Below, piece by piece: positions 31,507-41,527 of a DNA stretch of 64,000 nt. Source of the DNA: Stachybotrys elegans. Taxonomy: Eukaryota > Ascomycota > Sordariomycetes > Hypocreales > Stachybotryaceae. The stretch's first letter is position 1. The number at the start of each line of letters is the position of its first letter. Made by a program: the position numbers and the translations under genes. The DNA is taken from positions 682,001 through 746,000 of the forward strand of contig JAGPNK010000012.1 of NCBI GenBank assembly GCA_020746835.1. Reading direction: 5' to 3'. Below the pieces are notes generated by a model. It did no database searches and was not told the origin of the DNA. It saw only the letters and a program-made list of their open reading frames with translations.

Positions 31507-32337
31507 ATGTCCCCGTCCTCTCTCTCTCTGTTTCTCTTTTCCTTGTTCTTCTCTTCCTGCCTCGCCGCGTCCGCCGAGACAGTCCGTCGCGATGACGACG
31601 ACGACAGCATCACCATCTGGGCCACCCCCCACGACAGCTTCTCGTCCTCGATAGGCGTGCTGGGCTGCAAGATCGACACGAACCGCGTCGCCTACTGGCC
31701 CGCCTCGGTCGACTGCACCAACATCTGCGTCGCCCTCACCCACGGCGACCGCACCGTCCACCTGCTGCGCATCGACCAGTCGGGCGGCGCCTACGATGTC
31801 AGCTACGACGCCTGGAACTACCTCACCACCGGCCACTCGGCCTCGGACCAGCCCTCGGCCGGCGGCGCCATCGAGATGACGTACCGCAACGTCGACGCGC
31901 GCGAGTGTCGCGACCTGATCCATACCCGCGGCCACCGCCTGCCCCTCAGCGCCGCCAACAGCATGAACTTCCTCGCCAGCTGCCTCGACCGCCGCGGCGG
32001 CTCCTGGGTCGCCGACAACTACGTCCTCTACAACATGCTCGACTCCATCTGCACCCTCGGCCGCGACGAGGAGTGCGAGATCGACTGGCCCGCCGCCAAC
32101 CAGCCTACCTGCCCGCACATGCTCGGCAAGATGGTCGAGCTCGACGATACCCCCGTCTACAACATCCGCTACCCCACCGGCGAGACCGTCGTGGCCGGCT
32201 CCAACGAGGTTGTCGACAGCGCCGCCCCCGGCGGCTTCACCACGCTGCTGTCGGCCGACGAGGGTGCCGCCTGGGCGCTCACGCGGCCGCCGTGGTCCGT
32301 CATTGGCGTGGCTATGGTCGTCCTGGGACTTTGGTAG
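31507..32337 (+). CDS. Secreted, possibly GPI-anchored fungal protein of unknown function
   Basis: A 276-aa protein, single exon. The ATG at 31507 was chosen over an upstream frame because it starts a clear signal peptide (MSPSSLSLFLFSLFFSSCLAAS), followed by a probable pro-segment VRRDDDDD. The mature part has eight to nine Cys (for example GCKID, DCTNICV, ECRDLIH, SCLDRR, SICTLGRDEECE, PTCPHM), so it is probably disulphide-bonded. The last 14 residues (WSVIGVAMVVLGLW) are hydrophobic and preceded by small residues, as in a GPI-anchor signal. The middle section (YDVSYDAWNYLTTG...AANSMNFLASC) looks like a conserved ascomycete secreted family, but I cannot name an activity. It is divergent from the DPP IV gene. 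Confidence 0.75.
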   Translation: MSPSSLSLFLFSLFFSSCLAASAETVRRDDDDDSITIWATPHDSFSSSIGVLGCKIDTNRVAYWPASVDCTNICVALTHGDRTVHLLRIDQSGGAYDVSYDAWNYLTTGHSASDQPSAGGAIEMTYRNVDARECRDLIHTRGHRLPLSAANSMNFLASCLDRRGGSWVADNYVLYNMLDSICTLGRDEECEIDWPAANQPTCPHMLGKMVELDDTPVYNIRYPTGETVVAGSNEVVDSAAPGGFTTLLSADEGAAWALTRPPWSVIGVAMVVLGLW

Positions 32338-32557
32338 TCCCTCCCGACTTTTGTTGAAAACATGGATGCATATCTGCGTGTGATACCCCAAGCGAATGAT
32401 TGATGGAGTTTATGTGAGGCGTCTTGTACATTCCTCACACACAATGTAGTTGAATTAATCATAATGACCGCGCAAATATACCACAAGGACAGTTCACCCT
32501 GACATGGACTAATTGCATTCAACTACCATGAGATGGCGAGTTTTCCATCTTGTTGAC

Positions 32558-32850
32558 CTATTTCCCAATGTTCATGGCTTTCTTGACCTTGCCCATCATG
32601 CTGTCTTTTTGGCCCGACGATCCCGTCTGCCCCGACGCGGAGCTGCCCAGATCACCCGTGGCCGGCTCGTCGTAAGGACGCACAGTCTGGCTGTCGTTGG
32701 GGTGTAGCTATGCGCTCGGTCAGTAGCCTTGCATCAATCCTACCGGAGAAGGCGTACACGTTGCTCTTCAACCTCGGCATTGTGGATGAGGTCATGGCTT
32801 GCCTCGGCCGCGTCGTCCGAGATGCCGCTGCTTCTTCTTTGTCTTTCCAT
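32558..32850 (-). CDS. Small hydrophilic fungal protein, 80 aa
   Basis: Two exons (32850-32758 and 32707-32558; 50-nt intron with GTACGC donor, CTGAC branch and ATAG acceptor) give an 80-aa protein. It begins MERQRRSSGISDDAAEA, runs through HNAEVEEQR/LHPNDSQTVRPYDEP and ends KDSMMGKVKKAMNIGK. The frame is clean across the splice and the protein shows the strong polar bias and basic C-terminus seen in small stress- or conidiation-linked fungal proteins, but no named family is recognised. Its 3' end lies 220 bp from the 3' end of the secreted protein gene (convergent). The call depends on the intron; without it the first exon stops after six more codons. Confidence 0.65.
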
Positions 32851-35231
32851 GTTTGGTTTATGTTTCAGTTGCGTCTGGTTCGTGTTGATGGTTGTCTGGA
32901 TGGAAGTTTGAATCATGCAGGCAGCTGTCTCACCCTCGCCTACTTATACCCGCGCGGTGCTGCCCGCACTTCGTCACGCATACATCATCCATCATTAGCT
33001 GTGATGTCCACGTCATTGCTGCCCAGTCACGTCGCGAGGCTTTTGGGGGTGTGATACCCCGCGTTGGATGGACCAACCGTTGCGAGGAAATATGCACACT
33101 GGCTGATCATGATGATATTGTGGCCTGGGGTTGCACTGTGCCCACTCGACTATCCGTACGGTCCGTCGCCTAGCTAGGAAGCTGATCAGATGGACGCATG
33201 GTAGAGACTTGAAGCTTCCAACCGAGCAGTGCCGATTGATGTCATAGCAGATAGTCAGAGCTTCTGATTGGCGATCTGGCGTGTCAGGCGGATATCAAGG
33301 AGCTAAAGCCTCGAAACCGTGCGAAGTTAATTGATCGGCTGGCCACGTCGACTTTTCATTGGCCAATTCTCGTCGTGATTCATAGTTATCACTACTAACA
33401 GCTTACCTCCACGTTTTAGAGTTGATTCGAGAATATATATAACGTGAGCCGGTGGCCTGAGAGTTTCTTCTTACTAGCGAAACTGAAGATAGTGTCGCTG
33501 CATAGTACAACGTTAATAGGAAGCTTTCATTAAATGGGTAGCGCCACAATCCGCAGCTATTCCCAGGTCAGTCCATCTCGGCCTCGGCTACCCTGTACGC
33601 TTGACGATGGCCTCGTGATTTCTCTCTACTGTTTACGACTGTATTGGTTGCCGGGCACTAGGCACCACCACTACTATTTATCGGCTCTCTATTGCTTCCA
33701 TCTCGGGCTGTATATCTCTTTCCATCATTATCAATCCAGCAATCGAAATATAGTAACCCCTCTTTATTCAATTATTGATGATTTTTACGGGATCCCATAA
33801 GTTGGTTAATGGCTGATAAATAATTAGTGTAGGGTATATTGGATGGGCCAGGTGACACGAGTGACGACCATAATGTGGGATTTCCCGTTCGTGTGGCCCA
33901 ATGGGATAACAACCATAATATGGCAGTTGAATTGAAGACAGAAGCAAGTCATGCCATGAGAGTTTTGTTTCACTATTTGTTCGCATGTTGAAGTTTCAAC
34001 CCTATTGCGAGACTATTTGTCTGTCACATTTCAATATGAAGCCATTTTGTTCTTTTCAAGTAGCGTATCGTCTACGGGCCACAAAGAGGTTTACTCCCCT
34101 TTAAGACGTTCTTCTCGGCTGAGTTTTGATACAATTGGATGAAAGCATCGAAGGAATCTAGTAGGTGCAGTTGTTGACCATCTGTTTTCGTCCAAGAGAT
34201 TGTGCAGCATTAGCATGTGCAGAGCGCAAGATGGATTAAAAGCTAACAGAAACCATGCCAGCTATCGGACCGGCTGCGTTACTTCGTGCAAAGAGTGCTT
34301 TGCTATAGTCATACGAGACTCCATCTGGTAGGTATGTGCGACATGTGAATGCTGTCTGCAACCAGCTCATATGGAAATAGTGATGGCATATTGGCTTCAG
34401 ACTCAACCTTCCCAACTAACTCAAGGTGCTGGGGTCTGCGTAATACAACACCCACATGCTGCTGAGCTGGCGTCTGCTCCCGTCTTATTGGTCGGAACCG
34501 GCCCGAACATACCAGACTGCCATCAGAGGTGCGCAAAGCCCCCCATCAAAAATGGTTGAATCCGACCGCCGGGTAGGTAGTAGGAGGAATGTCGTGGGAG
34601 GAATGTCGTAAGGGTGATATCATTGTCTCTCGGGCCTGAGACAGACAGCCTTGTGCCACGCGCTCGGCACCCCGCAGACAAGACGTGGGTGAGATACAAG
34701 GATGTCCGCAATGCGGCGAAGAAGAAGGAGCCTATGAGAGACCCATCTCGACCTTGTTGAGACCACGAATCATGCCCGTATTCAGCTGCTGTCGAGGGGT
34801 GCAAAAGCCGCATCCGGCATATGACTGCCCTGGATGGGCTAGCAGCCGCTGATGACAGCCACTCCCGACCTTCAGCTGCCCAGGCCAGCAGGGATGCTGC
34901 CGATCATGGGGCGCGCATGCCGAATCGCAGATGCCGAGTAGCAAACTTGTCCTGGGACTGGAAAGCGACCGCCGTCATTGGCTGGGCTTTGGCCTTTTTT
35001 GGGCGGAATGCCACCGCCTCCTATGTCATTTGATCTGACGGGAGCCCGCTTTTGATGGGAGACAAGGAGCTTGGCAAATCTTCTTGGGGGATGGTATGTG
35101 ATCTGAGACAAGGATTGTGCTGTGCGTAATGGGCAGAAGAGGGGATGTAGCCGTCGATATAAAGTCGAGCTCGGCGCGCAGGACCGATGCAGTATCCCAT
35201 CATCTTCAACAAATAAGAAAACACAGTCAAA
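32851..35231. other. Gene-poor gap, 2.4 kb
   Basis: No gene is supported between the small-protein start and the epimerase start. Composition is closer to 45-50% GC than the coding blocks. A TATA-like ATATATATAAC at 33432-33442 precedes an 88-codon frame (33534-33800) with no family features. A short direct repeat, ACGACCATAATGTGG (33864-33878) and ACAACCATAATATGG (33909-33923), differs only by two G-to-A changes. TATAAAG at 35158-35164 lies about 70 bp before the epimerase ATG and is probably its TATA box. Confidence 0.5.
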
Positions 35232-36441
35232 ATGCGCATCCTTGTTACTGGCGTGAGTATATACAACCAATACCAACCAAGTTGTATTGGTCGGCGAGTT
35301 GACATTGGCAGGGCGCGGGCTTCCTCGGCCATCACCTCGTTCGGCTCCTCCTTCGACAGGGCCATCGAGTAGTCGTTGTTGATTCCCTGTGGACGGGAAA
35401 CAAGGGGAACATCCGTAGCCTCGAGGGCCACGCCAACTTCCAATACTACATGTGAGCGCACGGATGCGACTGATGCGGCGGAAGTGCGATGCTGACCCTG
35501 TATAGTTGCGACGTCCGAGATGGCTTTCCTGAACTCGACGGCTTAGACCAGATATACCACCTTGCGTGCCCAGCGAGCCCCGACCACTTTGAGGTCAATC
35601 CTATTGAGATTCTCGAGACGTGCTTCGAGGGGACCAAGAATGCGCTTGAGCTGGCGCTGAAGCACGGGGCTCGCCTTCTGCTGACAAGCACTTCGGGTAC
35701 GTACTCGCGCAAGGTAGATGATGGAGGGATGACTTACTGACCTGGGCAGAAACGTATGGCGACCCCAAAGTCAGCCCGCAGGCTGAGACGTACCGCGGCA
35801 ACGTCAGCTGCTTCGGCCCGCGGGCGTGCTACGACGAGGGCAAGCGCGTAGCGGAGGCGCTGGCCTACTCGTACAACAAGCAGCAGGGCGTCGAGGTGCG
35901 GATCGCGCGCATCTTCAACGCCTACGGCCCGTACATGAAGCTCGACGACGGACGGGCGGTGCCCAACTTCATCGCGGCGGCCATGGAGCGGCGCCCGATG
36001 GTCATCTACGGCGATGGAACGGCGACGCGGTCCTTCCAGGCGGCGAGGGACTGCGTGGCGGGGCTGGAGAAGCTGATGAACAGCGACTACACGGGGCCGG
36101 TCAACATTGGCAGCGACCGCGAGATGACGGTTGGTGAGATGGCCAGCATCATCGGACGCGTGGTTGCAAAGAAGATGGGCCACGCGGAGCCGGTGCCGGT
36201 GCGATGCCTGCCGGCGCGACAGGACGACCCGATGACGCGCAAGCCCGACATCACGCTGGCGCGGGAGAAGCTGGGCTGGAAGCCTCTGGTGGAGCTCGAG
36301 GAGGGCGTGGACGAGACGGTCGACTGGTTCCTGGAGAGGAGGCGCCTGGCGAAGGAGGACGAGGAGAAGGAGGCCGCCCGGCGACAGGTCAGGCCGGGGC
36401 GGATGGCTGCGACGGCGATTGGATTGGACGTATCGAGGTGA
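35232..36441 (+). CDS. NAD-dependent epimerase/dehydratase, UDP-glucuronate decarboxylase (UXS)-like
   Basis: Four exons (35232-35252, 35312-35451, 35506-35696, 35750-36441; introns 59, 54 and 53 nt) give 347 aa. The extended short-chain dehydrogenase fold is clear: the nucleotide loop TGGAGFLG at residues 6-13 (split by the first intron after codon 7), the acidic residue at the end of strand 2 in VVVVDSLWTGNKGN, the catalytic Thr/Ser region LLLTSTSETYG, and YDEGK (YxxxK) in GPRACYDEGKRVAE. IYGDGTATRSFQAARDCV and NIGSDREMTVGEMA match the UDP-sugar site. The sequence is most like UDP-glucuronate decarboxylases, which make UDP-xylose. A Lys/Glu/Arg-rich C-terminal tail (about residues 315-347) is extra. 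UXS is patchy in ascomycetes, so gain from bacteria or another fungus is possible, but four exons argue it is long resident. Confidence 0.85.
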
Positions 36442-37437
36442 AGGTAATTCTAATGGCAGGCGGATACATGGACATATGAGAATTGGTGAGAGGCAGCTAA
36501 TGGATATACATACACGAGAGCCTCGCGATGGGCTGGATAATTTGACATCTACTTGGATCGGAGTTGTAATTGACGAGTCGCATATCCGTAAGCCTTTACT
36601 CGTCTTGGTCGGCCTGCATGTGCATGAAGAGGGTAAAACAGCTGGCCAGCCCCTAGCTGCTTCATCCGCGCCGCACCTCGGTGACTTTCCATGACTTTGC
36701 GTCTGATTCAGGAAGGACAGTGAGATTATATAGATGCTTATGTTTACGATGGCCTTGCTTGTAGTTGTGCTGGATGAAAAGACGAACAAGATCAACCCCC
36801 CTCCCCCCCCCCTCGACAATCATCATCACCACTTCAACAACAGTAGGATCGTCTCCCTCCCTACTGCATACGGCCCTGATCCCTGCCACGGCCTCTTCGC
36901 ATTCCCGCTTCCAGCGCAGGCCTGGCCCATGGTTGGCTAGGCCATGTGGAGATGGACGGCTTGGGCTTTTTTATTTACTCTATTCCCTAGCACTCTGATT
37001 TTTTTTTTAATTAAGATTATGTATCATCTCCTTATCCTGTCGGCTGCATTATCGCCATGAGCACGCTTGGGTGAAAAAAAGAACGAGGACAAGCGAAGGA
37101 AGCGAGGGGGAGTAAAATAATAATAATAAAATAGAGGAAAAATAGACTGTTCTGTGTACCGTCCGTCCCGTCCGTCCCGTCGTCCCTTATCCTTATCCTT
37201 ATCCTGACTACTCCGTATGTACCTTATCCTAGTATCGTGACCCCTGAAGCAACGGCCGCCGCCCAAGGTTAGGTCCCTTTTCCCAAGCTTCACTCTGACT
37301 AGCCCCTTGCTCCTCCTCCTCCTCTCCTTCATTCTCTCGCGTGCTGGGCGGAAGCACATTCTTTTGCCTCATCTTCGCTTCGATCCGCCCAGTCCCTCGT
37401 TTATTTTCTTGTTGCGTTCGGTTTGCATTTCGTTTGA
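36442..37437. other. Intergenic region with low-complexity tracts
   Basis: About 1 kb between two rightward genes. It includes a C-rich run (about 36796-36813), a T/A run (36997-37015), AATA repeats (37119-37133) and a CCGTC / CCTTAT tandem tract (37160-37205). The 180 bp before the next ATG are pyrimidine-rich, typical of a fungal 5' leader. Confidence 0.5.
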
Positions 37438-39622
37438 ATGGACTCGGCGTCTCGATTATTGTACGATTCCGACTCCCCCAACGCCCGTCATCCCGACTCT
37501 TCCGCCGCTTCCACCACGCCTACGAGCTCCCGCAGTACCAGCGACAACGACGACGACGACTACGACGACGACGCTCCTTCGGCCGACTCCTATTCCTCTT
37601 CCCCTTCCCTCAAGCCGCGCACCGCCGGCCCCTCCCGCTCCTACACCCGAGGTGAGACATACCCGCCTCGCCATACCCACTGCCGTCCGCTGAGCATTCC
37701 GCCCTGCAGATTCTCCTATGAGACGCTTCTTCCGGCCCTGGCGTTCCGTAGGCGCCGGCATGAACCGCCGATGGACCCGTGTGCCCAATGCAGACCCGGG
37801 CTCGGCCGACGACGAGGGCCTCTTCTTCGACCAGCATCTCGGTAAGCCCAGCAACGGCGGCTTCATGCACTCCCTACGCGATCTCTTGCTGTCCTCGTGG
37901 CTCAATGGCCTGCTCGTCTTTGTCCCCATCGGCCTCCTCACCTACATCTTCAAGATGAGCCCTATACTCGTCTTCATCACCAACGTTATTGCCATTGTCC
38001 CGCTCTCCTCTCTGCTGACCGAGGCCACCGAGATGATTGCCAGCGACGCCGGCGACACCGTGGGTGCGTTGCTAAATATTAGCTTGGGCAACCTGGTTGA
38101 GCTGATTCTCTTGTATGTTGTTGTATGCGCTGCCGTCAATGGGCCGAACTAACTGGGTGCAGTGTGTAAGACGACCGTGTCCTCCAGACTGCCATCTGTA
38201 CTGACCCCCAGCAGTGTCGCCCTCGTCAACAACCACATCCGCATCGTCCAAGCCTCCATTCTTGGCTCTATACTCGTCAACCTCCTCCCCATCCTCGGCT
38301 CTGCCCTGCTCGCCAGCAGCCTGCCTGGCCAGAACCCCAACTACAACACCAACGAGACCCAGCTGCTTGCCTGTTTGCTCTTTGTCTCTGTCTTTGTTTT
38401 CCTCATGCCGGTAAGCCAATAGGAGTGTGTTGACGGTAGGCGCTGACATTGGGTGGTTAGACGGCTTTCGATTATACATACGACCATGATGGTGCCGAGG
38501 GCGCCATTCTCCAGATGAGCCGCATATCGGCTCTCATGGTTCTGGGCATCTACCTGCTCTACTTTGTCCACGAGCTGCGCAATCGAAACAAACGGCCTGT
38601 TACGCCCGCTGGAGAGGACCCCGTAGTCGAACCACGCTCCATGGAGGAGCAGCCTCGGACTCGCTCTGGCTCACATCCCCTGCCTCCTCGGACTATCCGC
38701 TTCCACGACGAGGCCTCGCATCCTCTGTCGCCATTGCCCGAGGTCACAGGTCCGAAATCCGAAGAAGACGGCATCGAACTCGACAGCATGGATGCAAGCA
38801 TCTCTAACGTGGCGGATGCAAGGATACGGCATAGCTTGGACGGAGCCATGTCGAGCATGCGACCAAGCACGTACCAGCAGGCATACCGCAGTGTAAATCC
38901 ACGACCTGCGCGCTCCGGATCCCTCAGCTCCGTCATCGACATTAGCCCGCTCGAGTCATCTGCTTCGGCCGTGGAGAGAGTTGGTTTGATGCGTAGTGGA
39001 CTGACGACACTCCACAGGCTGCGAGAAGGACGACCGAGCATGGAGAGCAATGCCTTTGAACAGCCCGTGCCGACGAAGCGCCACAACGGCGGCCACCGCG
39101 TCGTGTCCATCCTCGTCCTCATCCTCACCTCGGCCCTCATGTCCATGTCGGCCGAGTTTCTCGTCACCACCATTGACGCAGTGACGCGCCAGGGCGGCCT
39201 ATCCGAAGCCGTCATTGGCCTCATCATCCTGCCCATTGTCGGCAACATTGCCGAATACGTCACCGTCGTCACCGTCGCCGCCCGCAACAAGCTGGACCTG
39301 GCCATTGCCGTGGCCGTCGGCTCGTCCATCCAGATCGCTCTGTGTGTGACGCCGCTGACTGTCCTTGCTGGCTGGATCCTGCACAGGGACCTGGCGCTGA
39401 CCTTCAACTACTTTGAGATGGCGACGCTGCTGGGCACCGTCCTGCTGGTGAACCTGCTCATCCTTAACGATGGGAGCAGCAGCCTGAGGACGAGCGGCCT
39501 CAAGGGCGCTCTCATGTGCGCCTGCTACGTGATTATTGGGTGAGTTGTTCATTACCATTTATCATGGTGAATTTGGCTAACAGAACAGACTGGGAGCATA
39601 CCTCTCACCCTCGAAGGAATAG
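37438..39622 (+). CDS. Vacuolar-type Ca2+/H+ exchanger (CAX family)
   Basis: Five exons (37438-37651, 37710-38112, 38212-38410, 38461-39539, 39589-39622; introns 58, 99, 50 and 49 nt) give 642 aa. After a Ser/Asp-rich N-terminus come about eleven membrane helices with both CAX repeats. The first repeat is VGALLNISLGNLVELIL joined by the 99-nt intron to VALVNNHIRIVQASILGSILVNLL; the second is IGLIILPIVGNIAEYVTVVTVAARNKLDLAIAVAVGSSIQIAL. The paired acidic residues in GNxxE motifs are the cation site. A hydrophilic loop of about 200 residues (about 360-500) separates the halves. Exchangers of this type move Ca2+ into vacuoles using the proton gradient. The 99-nt intron is longer than its neighbours and its interior contains another GTAAG/cag pair, so a cryptic site is possible. 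Confidence 0.93.
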
Positions 39623-40085
39623 ATAATAGTAATACAGCCTATGACTCATGTCTTTTCAATTTACATTATGTTCTATGTTACTATAATTTCCATGTTCCTA
39701 TCAGCTTCTAAAATCAAACATTTGACTGATCTAACGACTGTCTCTGATGCTGCTAGAATATTCTGTGCTACATTACCGGTACTTGTACAACGTTGGCTGC
39801 AACCCAACACCCTGCCCTGCCTAATTTCACTACATTTACATTTCATTACATTCCATCTTTTGTTTGATTATGCCGCATTGGAATCTGAACCGTTGCGAGC
39901 GAAACTTGTTCATGTGATTCTCATTCACGACTTGGGATTGTCTGAGCCGATATTTAGATGACCGCAATTCTTGAAACCGATATGTTTGATTTACAGATGG
40001 GAGGCATCAGCTTGGCAGACACCTCAACATGTATGCCAAAGAAGAGGTTCCTTAGTCTTGGTCAGCGCTTGATACGACTATTGAT
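39623..40085. other. Convergent intergenic spacer
   Basis: 463 bp between the exchanger and the DsbA-like gene ends. AT-richer than the exons, with ATTTACATT-type repeats near 39829-39852. Probably two 3' UTRs; nothing else seen. Confidence 0.5.
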
Positions 40086-40742
40086 CTAATCCCCCAACGC
40101 CTTGATCTTTTCAAATATCTCGATGAATTCTTCAGCACTTTGCGCGCCACCAAGACGATACCGGTCCTGGATGGTAAAGTCAGGGACTCCCGAGACGCCC
40201 TGACGCCGCGCCTCCATGATTGCCTTTTCGACCTGGGCACTCTCGCCGTTGCTCTCCACGATGCTCTTCTGGAACTCCTCTTCGGGCACACCTCCGGCCA
40301 GCGCAACTTGTCGCAGCACCTCCAGGTCGGTGATGTCGCGCTCCTTTTCAAAATAGGCTTCGAACAGGCCCTCGACCGTCCTGAGGCCCATGTCGCCCCC
40401 GAGGCGCTGTGCAAGGTGGATGACGCGGTGCGAGTCGAAGGTGTTGCCGGTGCGCCCGCCGAATTTGAAGTCGATGCCCAGGGAGGCTCCGACGAGGCCC
40501 AGGCGCTGGTTCATCATGGCGAAGCGCTGCGCGCCGAACCGCGCAGCGTAAAAGTCCTGCTTGTCGACGCTGACGCCTCGCGGCGCCTCGGGGTTCAGCT
40601 GGTAGGGGAGGTAGCGCACGCTGAAGGTGTCGGCGGGATGGCGCTGCCGCCACAGCTTCTGCGCCTGCTCGAGCTGGCGGTAGCCGACGTAGCACCACGG
40701 GCAGACGGTGTCGGACACGACGGAGATGTCGAAGTTGGTCAT
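40086..40742 (-). CDS. DsbA/FrnE-like thioredoxin-fold oxidoreductase
   Basis: A 218-aa single-exon protein of normal FrnE length. The CPWC active-site motif is at residues 18-21 (VSDTVCPWCYVG), followed by the family segments YQLNPEAPRGVSVDK, FDSHRVIHLAQ, LFEAYFEKERDITDLEVL and the cis-Pro region GVSGVPDFTI near residue 189. Members are cytosolic in fungi and act as thiol oxidoreductases or GST-kappa-type enzymes; the natural substrate is not known. No signal peptide. The upstream region has no evident TATA box. Confidence 0.93.
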   Translation of the reverse strand: MTNFDISVVSDTVCPWCYVGYRQLEQAQKLWRQRHPADTFSVRYLPYQLNPEAPRGVSVDKQDFYAARFGAQRFAMMNQRLGLVGASLGIDFKFGGRTGNTFDSHRVIHLAQRLGGDMGLRTVEGLFEAYFEKERDITDLEVLRQVALAGGVPEEEFQKSIVESNGESAQVEKAIMEARRQGVSGVPDFTIQDRYRLGGAQSAEEFIEIFEKIKALGD

Positions 40743-41527
40743 GGCGGTGGGAGCAGCTGGCTATATTTGGAGATGTATAGGGGATATGGGCGAATGCTAT
40801 CTTCTTCCGGCGGTGTTAGTGGTGACAGGAGATGCCAAGACGAGTGTGGGCTGGGCTTTATGCACAAGATGCTGTTACTGTATTCAATTTGTCAACATGG
40901 ACACCTTTGTCTCCCATCGTGGGTTGAAAGCTGAATAATAATGTGGGTGGGAGGATTCTGAGAAGGAAGCCGAGCGGGATCCCAAGGAAATTCCGCCGGA
41001 GGGATCATCGACCAGTGACCAAGTACGCTAATTTCAGGGGACGATTTTCTTCTTTTTGTCTCTACGAAGAAAAATGAGGCATGGAATTCGCTGTAGGATG
41101 AGCTAGTCCTTCTTTGCTATCCGGAAGTCTATCGCGAGATTCCCTTTATCGCGAGATTCCCTTTGATGTTGTGAAGGACTTCGATGTTGTGAAGGACTTC
41201 GATGAAGCACCCTCTGATAGTACAGAATCAAATCAATAAATGACAATGGGTAGAAAGGTGGGTTGACTGGTTGTGGAATGCTATGAGGCAGTGGCAAAGC
41301 GAAGGTCATGAGGGTTACAAAGACGGCCAAGACAACAAGGGTTAAAGAGACTGAGGAGAAACATCACAAACGTAACACATTTCTATCTGTGCCATGAGAT
41401 TCTATGCAATTATATCCAACAACCACCGCCGTTGTACTGTCATGTACGTGATATCAAGCCGCCCTCGTAAGAAGTCCCGATGGAAACCCAAAATCATCCT
41501 ACCAACGCGCTCCCAGCCCAACTGAAA
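40743..41527. other. Intergenic region with two tandem duplications
   Basis: 785 bp between the DsbA-like start and the end of the ankyrin-protease gene. A pair of adjacent short tandem repeats lies at 41131-41200. No gene is supported. Confidence 0.5.
41131..41200. repeat. Two adjacent perfect tandem duplications
   Basis: A 17-bp unit, ATCGCGAGATTCCCTTT, occurs twice (41131-41147, 41148-41164), directly followed by an 18-bp unit, GATGTTGTGAAGGACTTC, also twice (41165-41182, 41183-41200). Both pairs are perfect, so they are recent. Confidence 0.85.

Noticed and set aside
33534..33800. 88-codon frame downstream of a TATA-like sequence
   Set aside because: No domain, signal peptide or recognisable family; composition looks like translated non-coding DNA.
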